Source of the DNA: Mactra quadrangularis
Lineage: Eukaryota; Mollusca; Bivalvia; Venerida; Mactridae
NCBI GenBank assembly: GCA_025267735.1
Contig: CM046307.1
Location: forward strand, 54,679,395 to 54,743,394
Length of the DNA stretch: 64,000 nt
Reading direction: 5' to 3'
A program made the translations under genes and the position numbers. This document shows positions 34,396-47,400 of this stretch, piece by piece; within the stretch, counting starts at the first letter, position 1; every line of letters starts with the position of its first letter. The notes under the pieces were generated by a model. It did no database searches, had not been told where the DNA came from, and saw nothing but the letters and a program-made list of their open reading frames with translations.

Positions 34396-37300
34396 ATGCC
34401 TGTGTCTGATGTTTGGTTAACACCTAAACCATTTAAAGAGTCAAGATGGTGGAAAGCCTCAAGTACAGCCATACTGATGATAGTTGCTGCCTGCGGTAAA
34501 GTACTCATTAGTAAGTTTTATTTATTTAAGTTGGGTTGAAGGATGTAGCAACACATTGTATACTAGGTCATATCACAGCGGTTAGTTAACCTTCTCACCA
34601 TTCCTGGAGGCATAATCTCTAGATTTAGCTGTTAATCAGTTACTAGGCACATACTTCCATCAGTGACTGACAACTACCCTACATGATTTAGAATAAGTGG
34701 TAAAAGGAAGAATGGCTGTAGAAATTATTTCATGACCAAACTCCATGAAAGCATGCCCTGCTTGGGAATTGAACCTACACCCCCTCAATCAGACTTTTGC
34801 ACTAGTGACTAAGCTGGCCAGGTGGTCTTAAGAAATTTATATATCATTATATAGATATGCCTTTTCTGAATGATACATAACGCAGACAGAACTCTGGGGT
34901 TAATTTCAATTTGGCAATAATGTGGTCCAGAAATGTCATTTGGTAGATATACTATGTATAGTTGATTAGCCGTTGTTTATACTTTGTGTAATGGCATAAA
35001 AAATAATGACCTTATCAATCCATCAGGCCTCATTTTTAGAAACTTTAACTGAATAATATGCAAATTTAGGGTTGAAAAATTCCAAACATTGTATTTTTTG
35101 GTCTGCCAAAGTGTTGCCATGGTAAAAGAGATCTTGGTTCAAATAGCTCTTACTGAAGGGCAATCTTCCAGGAAATTATTTGGCCAAGTCAGTCTATTAG
35201 TGAGTTATATATGAGCATGTTTAAATAGACCTATGTAAATGATTGTAATTAAAAATGACCAATTTTGGCAGAGGTTTTTATCAGTGAAGAGTAAATCAAC
35301 TAATGTTACATACTTTTTTGTCCTTGATGACTCATGATTTTAGTTGATTGCATCATATATTTACACCAAAAGGACAAAATTCTATATTAAATTTAGATCA
35401 TTGGGTTAGATATGTATATTAGATTTGGATCATTCGGTTAGAAATGTATAATATTATATTTGGATCAATTGGTTAAAAATGTATAATATTATATTTGGAT
35501 CATTGGGTTAGAAATGTATAATATTATATTTGGATCAATGGGTTAAAAATGTATAATATTATATTTGGATCATTGGTTTAGAAATGTATAATATTATATT
35601 TGGATCAATTGGTTAAAATGTATAATATTATATTTGGATCATTGGGTTAGAAATGTATAATATTATATTTGGATCAATGGGTTAAAAATGTATGATATTA
35701 TATTTGGATCATTGGTTTAGAAATGTATAATATTATATTTGGATCAATTGGTTAAAATGTATAATATTATATTTGGATCATTGGGTTAGAAATGTATAAT
35801 ATTATATTTGGATCAATTGGTTAAAATGTATAATATTATATTTGGATCATTGGGTTAGAAATGTATAATATTATATTTGGATCAATGGGTTAAAATGTAT
35901 AATATTATATTTGGATCAATGGGTTAGAAATGTATAATATTATATTTGGATCAATTGGTTAAAAATGTATAATATTATATTTAGATCAATGGGTTAGAAA
36001 TGTATAATATTATATTTAGATCAATGGGTTAAAAATGTATAATATTATATTTGGATCAATGGGTTAGAAATGTATAATATTATATTTAGATCAATGGGTT
36101 AAAAATGTATAATATTATATTTAGATCAATGGGTTAAAAATGTATAATATTATATTTAGATCAATGGGTTAAAAATGTATAATATTATATTTAGATCAAT
36201 GGGTTAAAAATGTATAATATTATAAATGGATCATTGGGTTAGAAATGAATATTAGATTTGGAGCAATGGGTTAGAAATTTATTTTTTTTTACTTGAAATA
36301 TCAATTGCCTGTACATTATTGTTATTTTTGTTCTAGGTTACTTCAATAAACCAAAAATTTTTAGAAGAGAAACATTTATGAGATGTGTAACCAAGAGACC
36401 AGCCAACAAACCTCTTATAACAGTTAGCAATCATTACAGTATGGTAGATGATTTCTTGATTTCATGTAAGTAACTACAGTATGGTAGATGATTTCTTGAT
36501 TTCATGCAAGTTTAGTAAACTTGCCTTATATTTCTTTAATTCTTGAACATTGAAAGTTTACAGTGTAAATGAACTTCCCCTCATACATACATGTACTGTA
36601 TTTTTAAGCTTAGGTGTATTGGAATAATGTCTTATTATAATTCATACCATGAAAATTTATTATATTATTGGAGAACTTATCATTACTGAAAAAAGCTGAA
36701 AAAATGTGCTAAGCAACTGCACACCCTCAATAAGCAATAAGTTTGTTCCTTTTATATGAATATTGGTATCAACATTCATGCCACAGCTGCGTGGCTAGCT
36801 AAATGACTGACACAGAAGCATGCAGGGTCTGTGAGGTCTGCTCTATTATTCAACCTTTTTTCCACCTAATAAGGTCTGAAGCACCTGGAACCCCAGGAGT
36901 TAAGGCCCTTTAGTGGTTATATTAGACAGGTGATGATTGGATGGCCAGTGTTATGTTGGTTCTCTTCACATTCAAAACCGTATCCTACTTGCTCAGTACT
37001 GAGGTACCAGAAAGCAGAATTGAGAATGATTAATCTATGTTGAAAGAACTTGTTTCAGAATTGAGCTAGAATAAAAATTAGTATGGTCTATTGGCCTTGA
37101 GCCATTTATGTTATAGTTTAAGCCATGTGAACTGATAGAATTAGCAAGATTTCCTTAACTTGTTTTCTTATTACAGATTTGTTGCCGTGGAAATTTTTAT
37201 TACAAAGAACTGGGGTAAGGTGGATGCCAGGTGCAAAGGATGTTTGCTGTAAGAATTTAGCAACTTCGTTATTCTTCCAGTTAGGAAGGGTAGTACCAGT

Positions 37301-39708
37301 GGTTAGAGGAGACGGTGTATACCAACAGTCAATGGACTTCTTAGTGGATAGATTAAGTGAAGGAGACTGGATTAATATATACCCTGAAGGCAAAGTAAAT
37401 TGTACCAAGGAATTTATGAGATTAAAATGGGGTGAGAGATTAAATTATGATCATTAAAAAATTGATTGTTCTTTTTTTTCAAAACTAAAGCATGCTATGC
37501 TACAATGTATACAGGGCATCCCCCCATCGCCATGGCCACCAAAATTTAAATGGGCCACTTAAAGCTTTGCAATGATAACAAAGCTGGAGCTAAAAAAGGG
37601 ACTTCATGGGTTTATTATAAAACCTTTTGATTGATTCATAATTTGGAATTATAAAAAAAAGAAATAATGAACATCATAGTAAAAAGTACATAAATCATAT
37701 TTGGTGGCTTCCTTTTGGAAGTTTTGTAGTCAAGGACTTAAGATATGTCTTGTGTTTTACTTTTATCTTGCCCAACTGAGTTGCCTCATCATCATCATCA
37801 TCATCACCATCATCACCATCATCATCATCATCATTATTATAATTATTATAATCATTATCATTATCATCATCATCATCATCATCATCATCATCGTTATCAT
37901 CATTATTATAATTATCATAATCATTATCATCATCATTATCATCAACAGTATTATTATATATATGTATATTACAGGGGTAGGTAGATTGATAGCAGATAGT
38001 GAAGTATCACCTATAGTATTACCAATCTGGCATCTTGGAATGGAAGATTTTTATCCAATGACAAAACCTTATTATCCAAGAATTGGAAAGGTTGGTTAAA
38101 AAATCTTTTTAACAAAGGAAAAAAAATATTATGAAGTAAAATAATAAAATAAAAATACATTATATGAACTGAGAATTTATGACTTCCCAAATTGTTAATT
38201 GGCACTCTACCACATTGCCATAAAAGCCAGCATGAAGGCAAGGGAGATCAAGTGTGGTATTATATCTTCTACATACATCCCCCACCTTACAAGAATTCGT
38301 CCTGGAATGTCTATACAACAATCTAAGGATGTAATCACTCAATTCTTTGTTAGTTATATTTTATACATTGAGCCCCAAATGTTACCTGTAAAAAAATCCA
38401 TGATCCAAACTGGGATTTGAACTCATTTTTATAGTTTGATGTTACTGGTTCTCGATAAAATGACTACAGTTTATATACTTCAGTGCCTGTTGGTATTTTT
38501 GCATTCATTATAATTTTATGGTAAAAATCTGTTTTTGGATTAAATCAGCTTGCATGGTCAAGTTTGTTTTGAATTTGTTTTTATTGTTCATTACTGTATC
38601 ATAGTGAAATAACAAGCCTGGTTTACATTATAGCAGTCACTTTATGTGTGAAAATGTCTCAAAACTTTGGTTGAGCACTGTATACAGCATAGTATGAAGT
38701 ATGTTTTTTTTCAATATTTCAGAAAATTACAGTTGTGATTGGTAATCCATTAGATTTTGAGAAAGATATAAAAATGTTAAGAGAACAAAATAAAACAGAA
38801 GTAAATATTATATATTTTTGTATTATTAGACTTAAATGTCCTATGTATAGTTTAAATGTCATATAATTGATATTTTAACTTACTTTTTAGCTGGATTTCT
38901 CAATGAAAAAAATTCAGCTAATAGTTTGGCAAAAGTAGGGCAGCGGTCGGTCAGATGGCGGGTGTCCGGTGTAGTTAACAATTGCGTTAAAGTTCTCAAT
39001 TTAGCATACATTTCTTCCATTTATTGTCAGATCTTTATGAAACTTCATACAAAGAACAGAACAGAATTAGAAAGTGACCACAACTCTATATAATATACGC
39101 TTTATAATGGATTATTTCCTTTGTAATTTTTGCGTTGAAGTTTTTAAATCCGGCTTTAATGTGGTTTCCACATTACATTTCTTGATTATTTTTCATCCGA
39201 TCCCTTTCACATTTTCAACCATTGTAGATCTTTATATGAGCATAATGCCAGTAAATCTGGATATCTTAACTAGAAATATGTTTAATTTTATGTCAAAAGT
39301 CTATACACGGCTTAAGAAATATTGCTTGTCCATAGACAAGTAGGGTGGAATATTTAACCTGTTCACAGCCAAAAAAGTATGGATCAGACAAGACAGACAT
39401 AGGAATTCAACTCCCCTAATGTGTTAAAGTAGGTTGTTTGTTCCTCATTGAGTGGAAAAACCTATCATTCTTTGGTCCATATTATATTTAGTGACTATTG
39501 AAAAAGTTTACTTTATTTAAATCAGCGGGGTTAATGTATGCACCACTGTCAGTTGATTCGAATGTACCAATAACATTATATATTTATGTTTATGCTATTT
39601 CAGGAAGAGATAAGGAAACACATCACAGATAAAATACAAGATGTGTTCTTAACTTTAAAATCTGAAACTGAACTTTTACATTTAGAATCTAACGACAACA
39701 GTAGCTGA
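34396..39708 (+). CDS. TAFAZZIN: Tafazzin, mitochondrial phospholipid-lysophospholipid transacylase
   Basis: Coding exons: 34396-34510, 36337-36465, 37177-37431, 37975-38090, 38723-38800, 39604-39708. All have GT-AG junctions in phase and give 265 residues, close to the 262-residue human isoform lacking exon 5. The family remodels cardiolipin acyl chains on mitochondrial membranes. Visible landmarks are a weakly hydrophobic N-terminal segment (about 25-39), the HX4D acyltransferase motif in NHYSMVDD (His71, Asp76), the RGDGVYQ block (125-131), the IYPEGKVN acyl-acceptor motif (149-156), KWGVGRLIA and PIWHLGM. The first coding exon is open upstream of the ATG to a probable acceptor at 34360-34361, so a non-coding or short coding exon probably lies further upstream. 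An AATAAA signal at 39898-39903 is about 190 bases after the stop. Introns 1 and 3 hold long tandem repeats. Confidence 0.95.
34528..34832 (-). repeat. SINE family A in tafazzin intron 1
   Basis: Full-length diverged copy. The tail (TTGGGTTGAAGGATGTAGCA) lies on the left, and on the right the tRNA-like head includes minus GGTTCAATTCCC as B box. It starts less than 20 bp after the first tafazzin coding exon. Confidence 0.85.
35395..36265. repeat. 35-bp minisatellite in tafazzin intron 1
   Basis: About 24 copies of a 34-35-bp unit with core AATGTATAATATTATATTTG. GGTTAGAA and GGTTAAAA variants often alternate, giving a two-unit period, and the last copies are the most uniform. It ends about 70 bp before exon 2. 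Confidence 0.95.
36435..36510 (+). repeat. Tandem duplication of the tafazzin exon 2 end and donor site
   Basis: The 36 bases at 36435-36470, which include the last 31 exon bases and the GTAAG donor, recur at 36475-36510 with one change. That change turns the donor from GTAAG to GCAAG. The copy is offset by 40 bp, so using it would break the frame. Confidence 0.95.
37783..37945. repeat. CAT/ATT trinucleotide microsatellite in tafazzin intron 3
   Basis: About 160 bp of CAT, ATC and TTA triplets, ending about 30 bp before the acceptor of exon 4. Open frames of polyhistidine or polyisoleucine here are artefacts. Confidence 0.95.
38170..38440 (-). repeat. Possible diverged SINE in tafazzin intron 4
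   Basis: TTGGCACTCTACCACATTGC with GCCAGCATGAAGGCAAGG on the left and GGGATTTGAACTCA on the right resemble tRNA-like SINE segments also seen around 9340-9420 and 18960-19080. Boundaries are not clear. Confidence 0.4.
38890..39345. repeat. Dispersed repeat in tafazzin intron 5
   Basis: Inverted copy of the family at 7825-8200 and 14770-15060 (GATCTTTATGAAACTTCATA, AAATCCGGCTTTAATGTGG). It is followed by a CTTGTCCATAGACAAG segment shared with the CAGGGGTG-type elements. Confidence 0.55.
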
Positions 39709-39897
39709 CAGGATACATGAAGTGCATTAAGAGAATATGTTTTTCATTATTGGACTAGCTTATCCTAATCAGGAGCCATTGTGTATCAGTGTGTTGGTTT
39801 CTAATAATCTCTAAGGACGCTGGGCCAAGTTTTATCTTTGCTATATATTGATATTGAAAGTGTATAAATCTATTCATGATGATATATGATTTGACAA

Positions 39898-39903
39898 AAT
39901 AAA
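39898..39903 (+). terminator. Poly(A) signal of tafazzin
   Basis: A canonical AATAAA lies about 190 bases after the tafazzin stop codon and just before a palindromic MITE that begins near 39927. It is the first AATAAA seen after the stop, so it is the likely 3' end of the transcript. Confidence 0.6.
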
Positions 39904-39926
39904 TGTTAGTAGTGTAAACTTCCTCG

Positions 39927-40244
39927 GTAGCCTGTTCAATTACCCTAAACGCTCCAAAACGTTCCGTAATGATACATTCGGAACTCCTCGGCCATTCGCT
40001 GCGAATAATCTAATCTAATAAACAAATATACGATCGATAAGGCAATGAGTGATGTTTCAAAATTTATGGACTAAAAATGAAACATCACTCAATGCCTAAA
40101 CGATCGTTTATTTGATTACTTTAACACCGGTATTTCAAAATAGCGTCTAATTATATCCGAGATTATTCGCATCATATGGCCGAAGAGTTCCGAATGTATC
40201 GTTAAGGAACGTTTTGCAACGTTTAGGTTAATTGAACAGGCTAC
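39927..40244. repeat. Palindromic MITE directly 3' of tafazzin
   Basis: Arms of about 85 bp start GTAGCCTGTTCAATTA and pair along their length, including AAAACGTTCC, GATACATTCGGAACTC and GCGAATAATCT. The centre holds a second hairpin with TGAAACATCACTCA. It begins 24 bp after the tafazzin AATAAA. Confidence 0.9.
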
Positions 40245-40251
40245 TGGTTGG

Positions 40252-40395
40252 ACCATCAAAATCAATGGTCTTAACAGTGGACAGGTCTTAATATAGTGAC
40301 TTTTTTGTTTTCAAATTAAGTGTTTGGAACTTAAAAAATTACATTATTTTGAACTAATCAAGGTGGTCTTTATATTGCAACTTTACTTTGTTATG
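40252..40395. repeat. Diverged pogo-like MITE
   Basis: GGACCATCAAAATCAATGGT, CTTAATATAGTGAC and a terminal TGCAACTTTACTTTGTTA match the family at 11816-11985. It abuts the palindromic MITE at 39927-40244. Confidence 0.55.
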
Positions 40396-41254
40396 ATAAA
40401 TCTCATTTCAAAATAACAAAATTGTGAGAAAAAATAATTTAATACACACTCAGATTTAAACATTGCTAGTTTACTACACAACCTTTTTAAACTTATCTAG
40501 CATATTTTATATCATTCTAAACACTGCTAATTTTTGGTTGGTCAATGTTTTATTATTTTGTCATGATCGAGTGTGTATATTAAATCACAGACAACTTTAT
40601 TACTTAAAAGCTTTACACTGTGATCATTAACAATTTTTAGTGTATTAAAATTACTCTTGCCTATAGGCATATTATACACAAACTATCTATCAGTAATAGA
40701 ATTGTACCTTTAAGCTAGCTGCACAATAAACGTATATTTTGCATTTAGTAGGATTTCATGTGTTCCAAACTTAGTTCAACTATTCCAAAACAAGTGATTG
40801 GATTGTGTTCTAGTGTTAATGCACCTTGTTGGAATATTTTACTGACTTCACAAAAAACTTATACATGTATTCCCAAAATAAATTTGTGTATGAACAAAAC
40901 GTTATTTGGCTGTTGACTTTTACATAAGCCTGTATGTATATATGTGTAAATTTACTAACTTTGACCTATTTTGCATTTGGTGAGGAAGATTCTTCATGTT
41001 TTAAGACAAAAATGTAAAATTGGGTTTTGTATTTCCATGGGTGTAAGTTTTTTGAATTAAGTATTTTGAAAATATATTATTCTATGTAATTTATATGAAA
41101 TCTGTCTATTTCAGTTTTTTGAAAGTAGGTTTCTGTATCTTCAAAACTTTCATGAAAACTATCATTATTGTAGATGTTGTTTATTTTATATTCAATGATC
41201 AAGTGTAAGGATGAAGTCTATTATTTTATTGATCAATATTATAATGCTCACTGG

Positions 41255-41658
41255 TAGGGCTGTCACGATATACCGGTATATTGCAATATGCAACTGCAGC
41301 AATACGTACCGCGGTACGATTTTAATGTACTGGTTTTTGGCTATGTTTTTTAATTTCATTGGAAAATTCTTCCCTTCACGAAATAAAAGTAGCGAAACGT
41401 CAGTTTTTCCATTGTTAATTCCATTTAACCTGAAGTTGCTAGAATTTAACCAATTGGGGTGCCTCTCAGTCCTAAATGACCGTAAATACTTAAAAAGGCT
41501 AGATTCAATCAGTAGCTGTTTATATGATCTGCATTTTTTCTGTACAGCAAGGAATAACGAATCTAAAAGCCCGCAATGTATTGTGGTACATATCGCGATA
41601 CGATGACAGCGTATTGCAGTTTATCGCGGTACGCTTCTGGCGTATCATGACAGCCCTA
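41255..41658. repeat. hAT-like MITE (404 bp)
   Basis: Inverted ends TAGGGCTGTCACGATA and TAGGGCTGTCATGATA are flanked by CTCACTGG (41247-41254) and CTCATTGG (41659-41666), an 8-bp duplication with one change. Eight-base duplications and such ends are typical of hAT elements. Subterminal CGCGGTACG and CGATACG words repeat. The 131-codon open frame across it has no recognised domain. Confidence 0.9.
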
Positions 41659-41732
41659 CTCATTGGTATGCTATGATCATACCTGGTACATGTTTGTTTT
41701 ATATGTTATTCAGTGGTGTTTTATATGTTATT

Positions 41733-42545
41733 CAGTGGTGTGGAATTTCAAGTTTTTCCTCTTGTTCAAGGACTAGTGAAATCTGAAAATATACTTGTCC
41801 GAGATCAAAAAGCACTTGTCCAAAAGTTCAATACACAAAATAGAAATACTGATAACTACGACATTAACTACTTAATGGAAGGAATAATAAAGAATTGATA
41901 TTAAAATTGTTTGTCGTTAAATATGATTAAGACATTTTTTTTATGAAGAAGTACTATATAGGTATATATACAGCTAAAAATATTACTTGTCCATAGACAA
42001 GTAAGGTGGAAAAGTATAGGCAGGGCTCAAATTTAACACAAAATTTGACTCGCAACTTTTTGCGAGTTGATTTTATTTCAACTCGCAAAAAGTTTAGGGC
42101 GATGACTGATAATGAATGGTATATTATTTATTTCATATTTTATTTCAACTCGCAAAATGTAAATAATCAGTCACATTTTTTTCTTCAAATTTTAATAGCA
42201 TACATAGTAACTATTCACATATGCAAAACAAAAACAACATAGTGCTACATATAACTAGAAAGAACAAGAGCGTTATTGTGGGATAGACAAAAAATATCCC
42301 AACATGTTTTTTTTGTGAATCTCTGATTAATACCATCAATCTATCTGGTCGTTTCAATGCTGTTTGAGCCTTATTAGTTTTGACAATTAACTTTTTCATC
42401 AATTTCAACTCGCGAAATTTGCTAGTTAAAATAAGTTACTTGCAATTTTCAGAATCCACTCGCATTTTGCAAGTATGCAAGCTTAAATTCGAGCCCTGGT
42501 ATAGGCATAAATATACGAGTCCGGCATAGGAATTCCACACCCCTG
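41733..42545. repeat. CAGGGGTG-type nonautonomous element, copy 2 (host of a nested MITE)
   Basis: Ends CAGTGGTGTGGAATTTCAAG and, from the right, CAGGGGTGTGGAATTCCTAT, with ACTTGTCC and GACAAGT words inside. Contains the MITE at 42021-42498. A 22-bp direct repeat (start CAGTGGTGTT) lies at 41711 and 41733. Confidence 0.7.
42021..42498 (-). repeat. CAGGGCTCGA MITE, copy 2
   Basis: Same family as 16932-17356 but reversed, with a perfect 7-bp flank GTATAGG at 42014-42020 and 42499-42505 (8 bp if the first C is counted as flank). The interior contains an AGTTTAGGGCGATGACTG piece that resembles the ends of the family at 44298-44453. Confidence 0.85.
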
Positions 42546-44297
42546 CATTGTGTTCAAGTAATTTGTGTTTCAGTGGGCGAGTACTAGACTAATCTACAGG
42601 CTTCTTTATTTACCTGTGGTAAGTTTTGTGTAGTTCTATTGGGCAGGTTTTGTTTTAACTTTTGTTATGTTGACACATATGGAAGAGAAACGTAGATCTT
42701 TATAGTTTGTTCTATTGTATTGTTTAGAAAACATGCATGCATGTTGATGTATTTACTAGAAAAATCAGAAATAAACATCATCACAAATCTTAGTTTTTCT
42801 TACTTTTTCATTTCTCTTCTGGTGAAAGCATGGTGCTTAACTGCTTATAAATATACCATGTGGCATTTTATGATCAGTGTGGGTTATAATATAATAACTA
42901 ACAACCATCATGGTCAGGTTTTCTTTCATAACTTTATCTTTTTTTATTTATAACTCTTTCAACGACATGCTTCACGCTACTATAAAAGAACATGAACTGT
43001 TTACCTGAGAACTGTATTCTAAGGGCATCTGACCCAAAATCATAACACTCCTATTCTGCTGTAGGAAAACTTTGACCTCTAGAGCAAGGCTAATTTCAAC
43101 CTCAGGGTCATAACTGGAACAAACTTTGTAGAGAACCTGAAAGTGATGCCAAATATAGAAGTGCTAAGCTTTATGGTTTAAGATATTTTTTTCGGCATAG
43201 CTGTCAAAGCCAACTTTTGATCTATATTTTTAACCAATACTAATTGCTTAACCATGCCTGTTTGTCCAATAAAATTCTCTTCTGGTGCAGAGAAATGTAT
43301 AAAGACATGGTATAATTGGTAATTGTGATAAACAGGTGCATAACACGGACAGTAGTTGCTGACAGTTTACTCTGTGTATTACATGGGTGCAAGATGAAAA
43401 TTTTGAAAAACCTGAAAACTGTAATTTGAAACCATTTTTCTTCATAATATAATAGCAAAACATATTTTGAAAAAACTGAACTTCAGGCATATGCCTGAAA
43501 ACTTGCACCCATGGTATTAAAGGCGACTCACTATGCTAACTGATTATACATTTGTCATGGTACACTCATGGTGGTATGACTGAACAGCAAATATTACCAT
43601 TTTTACTTCAAACAAAATTAACCCTGCATAGCATGGAATATTACAATATTTCTTGTTTAACATTTCATTATATATCTCCATGTAAAACTTGTGGCACCTG
43701 AGGTGGGGCCAACTTTGATAGCAGAGGCACAATTTGAACAATCTCTGTAGTGGACATTAAAGTGATGCTACATTTCAAATATGTCAGCTCTAGGGGATAA
43801 AACTGAAATAAAAATTGTAAACAAACAAATACAACAAACAATATAATAATTTGCAAAATGCAGTTTATTATCATTCAAGAAATAAAGATCTGTTCTGCAA
43901 AATATGAAGTTACAACTTCTGATGACATATAACAATTAACCAATACTCTGCATAATGTAATATGTGTAAAAAGGTGTATTCCCTTTTCTTAGGAAATATT
44001 TTCAACACTCGTTAAAGTCAAATATCTGTGTTAAATCTACATTAATTACAAAAATAAACATTTGTATTATAACAATGATATTCATAATGACTTTAGTTGA
44101 CTATACTTAGCAGTTGCTATGTTAATGACAATAAAAAAACAAGAAATCGTTTGAAACCATTTGTTAAAGTATATACATACAAAGTCAAAGTTGAACAACA
44201 AACAACATCAACAATTTATTTACTCTATGTGTCACATTTTTATATTTACTTCACATATATCTAATTTTATATACTTATAAAGTATACAATTCATCAT

Positions 44298-44453
44298 CAG
44301 TCATCGCCCTAAACTTTTCTCAAGAACTAGCCTGATTTATTATGTAATTATGTAAATGGCAAAATCCCACTATATGAAATTAGTAATTTTCTCTAGCCTA
44401 AATCGACTCTTACAATGCCCGGGATTCAGGCTAGTGGGTTAAGGCGATGACTG
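44298..44453. repeat. CAGTCATCGCC MITE, copy 1
   Basis: Inverted ends CAGTCATCGCCCTAAAC and CAGTCATCGCCTTAACC, each followed by CTAGCCTGA. About 156 bp. A related copy is at 47504-47650, and partial ones at 5225-5260 and 63530-63790. Confidence 0.8.
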
Positions 44454-44459
44454 CATTAT

Positions 44460-47400
44460 TACGCACAGTTATCTAAAATATTTCATAGATACTCTATTTC
44501 ACAATTAAAAACTAATTAACAGTGTTGATTATCAATTATTCATAGTGCAAAAAATAATCATCATTCAATGTTGAGCCAACTAGTGCTTAATTTTCTATTG
44601 ATTATTTTAACAGTTTTAAAAAAAATGAACAAAATTTGCAGACAGGTGATTTCCTTAAACAAAAGTGAAGCATCAAAACTTAAAATTGAGATTATTCGAT
44701 ACCAACACCTCTATTGTTTTAAATATTAAATCAAAAAACTTTATTTCACCATGATTTTGAGATAAGACAATGACTGACTAACCCTTGAATAAAAGAAGAA
44801 AAAATGGAACAAATATAGATAATATGGTATGGCATACAGCGTGACCAAAGTTCACGAATTAAACTCGACAATCATAATGACCATAGACAACACATGTTTA
44901 ACGTTTAAAACCAATCAAACATTTACAATGCAAAAATAATCAAAATGTACAACATGTGCATAGCTGTGCATTATTTCCATAACATTTAAACCAAAAATAA
45001 AGACTGAACATTGATTATTTACGAACAGCTGTACACAAAAAAATCTCATACCAAAGTAGATGTTCTTCATAAAACATCTCTTCACAGGCCATAAGTTATC
45101 TGTAAACCAGGAATTAGCAACTATGTGGCAAAAATGATAAGAAAATGCACCAAATGAATGGACAATTTACGCAGGTTAAATAATCAACAGCAATAAAGCA
45201 AACAAATTCCAAATGGACTATACAGCATAAGCAAAAATGAAACATTGAAGCATTTTGGATTATATAAAGTAATCACCTGAACATTTCAAAAACTATTGAG
45301 ATCTTTGAATTTAATACATAATCATATTAGCCCTTAAATCAATTCTAAAATAGATCTATAAGAAATTATCTAAGTGAGTAAAAAATCAGTTCCAAATTAA
45401 GTTCAAATGTTTATCACTATATTCAATGCTCAACTTCAGTAGATTCAAATTACCATACCTGAATCACATATTTGATTTTTTCAAATCGAACTCCCAATAA
45501 AATCTGAAAATATTTTCCCCAATTAATTTCATATAATTTGAAAATATTCTTCTTCTTAAATATCTGTCATAATATTTGGAAAATATTTCTACCGGTATTA
45601 TTTATTTCATAAAGTTTGAAAATATTTATTCTTACTAGAATTTCTTTCATAAAATTTGAAAACATTTTTTCCAACAAGTATTTCTTCCATAAAATTTGAA
45701 TAGATTTTTTCTATTTCTTTCATAAAAATGAAAAATATCCCTATTTTTCTTAAAAATCAAATTGTTTTTGAAAATTAACATGTATATCTGTATAAAGCTA
45801 GACCAGTAGAGAACTTACTGTTGTAGGTAGAACACAAGCAGTAGAAACTATGAGACCATTTACCTTTTAAAATCTAACCTTTGAACTTAGATGATAAAAT
45901 AAAAATATAACAAGTTGACCATATTACTTGAGATACATTATATGTATAAAGTTAGAGCAAGGAATTATTATGTAGGTCAGCGGAAAATTCTTCCTTTTGG
46001 AATGGACTGACCCTAATATACTAAAAAAATCTCATCAGTAATTATTGTGTTGGGACTGCACTAACACCATGGTAATGAAGTGAACAGACTCAGATTAACG
46101 TTTAAGTTATTGTGTAGGACTGAAATCATTTCTAACAACAAAATTTACAGAAATAACAAGTACAAGTCTGTCATATGAATTGACCAAGCATTAGAATAAA
46201 ATGAATTTCAATAATTAAAAATTGTCACAAAATTACCCATAGATTATTTCAGAATTGTTGAATGCAGTTGTCTATTTCCTTGAATGCCAAAAACCTAAGA
46301 AAGTAAATCTTCACTGTTGATCAGCAAATTCTTAGAATTTACTTGTCAATAAAAGAAAAGGAAAATATTCCCCTACAAAACACCCTGTCATTTGAATACT
46401 ATGCAATTAATAAAATGTAACAAGCCTGTGCCCAGATGTTAATATAAAGCTAAGTTATAAAAAGATCAAAATTAAGTAAAAAGTAATTAAGATAAACAAT
46501 TATGTTTCATGATAGTAATTTCTATAGATAGTTAATCTTTAGATATATATTTAAACTTATAAACAAGCCAAAATTAATAATCGTTACTAAATAAAACTAT
46601 TAAACAGAACAAAGAAATAGAAAAAAAACAGAAATTAACCAGTTAGCAACTTAACAAAATCATACCTTGGTACATAGATTCTGAACTGTAAGAAACTCAA
46701 TATTTTAAGAGTACAATAGGGTTATAGACCAGTTCACGGATGATGTAACAAGCACCTGCTACCTACATTTAGCTGATTTACTGGTTGGCAGAAAGAACCC
46801 AATGTTCACATACATTTGATAGCAGCAGAATTTTTAAATCATGATAACTTTTTTATTTGTGGGCCGATTTTTTATGACATTTATATTGATAGAAAACTTT
46901 TAAAATTCATATTTTTAAAATGAAGGAGATTGCAAAAATTTTGATTTGAAAAAAGATTTATTAGGTGATTTAAACCTGTCTTTTGAACAATCTTCTTGCC
47001 GGTTTGAAGCACAAGGTTTAAACACTCGCTTATAAAAATGATTCTGTTTTGACAAATATTTTAAGTTTCAAGACCTTTCTAATGATATAAGATACCAAAT
47101 TGTTTGATGAAAAATGACTTAGTAATTGCAATTTTAAAATTACTATGTTTTACATTTTACCTACTCGCTATCATTTCTTGCCAACCATCAAATGGTTACC
47201 TGTATTTCTTATCAGCTACTTGTTACTATTTATAGACTTCATAACAATAACAATGAACTGGTCAATACAACTCATAGCTAGTTGGTTTGATCTTCCAATA
47301 ATGTATCAATGGTCAAACAATGATTTCATACTGAATGCTCATCACTTCAAACTAATTCATATTAATTGGAAATTAATATTTACAGGGAATCATTAGCTAA

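Noticed and set aside
37701..38099. 132-codon open frame with polyisoleucine/polyhistidine
   Set aside because: It is the CAT microsatellite read through; only its end overlaps true tafazzin exon 4.
41211..41606. 131-codon plus-strand open frame
   Set aside because: Lies almost wholly within a hAT-like MITE with a target duplication; no domain.
47145..47396. 83-codon membrane-like open frame
   Set aside because: No homology recognised, no splice context, and codon content resembles surrounding non-coding DNA.
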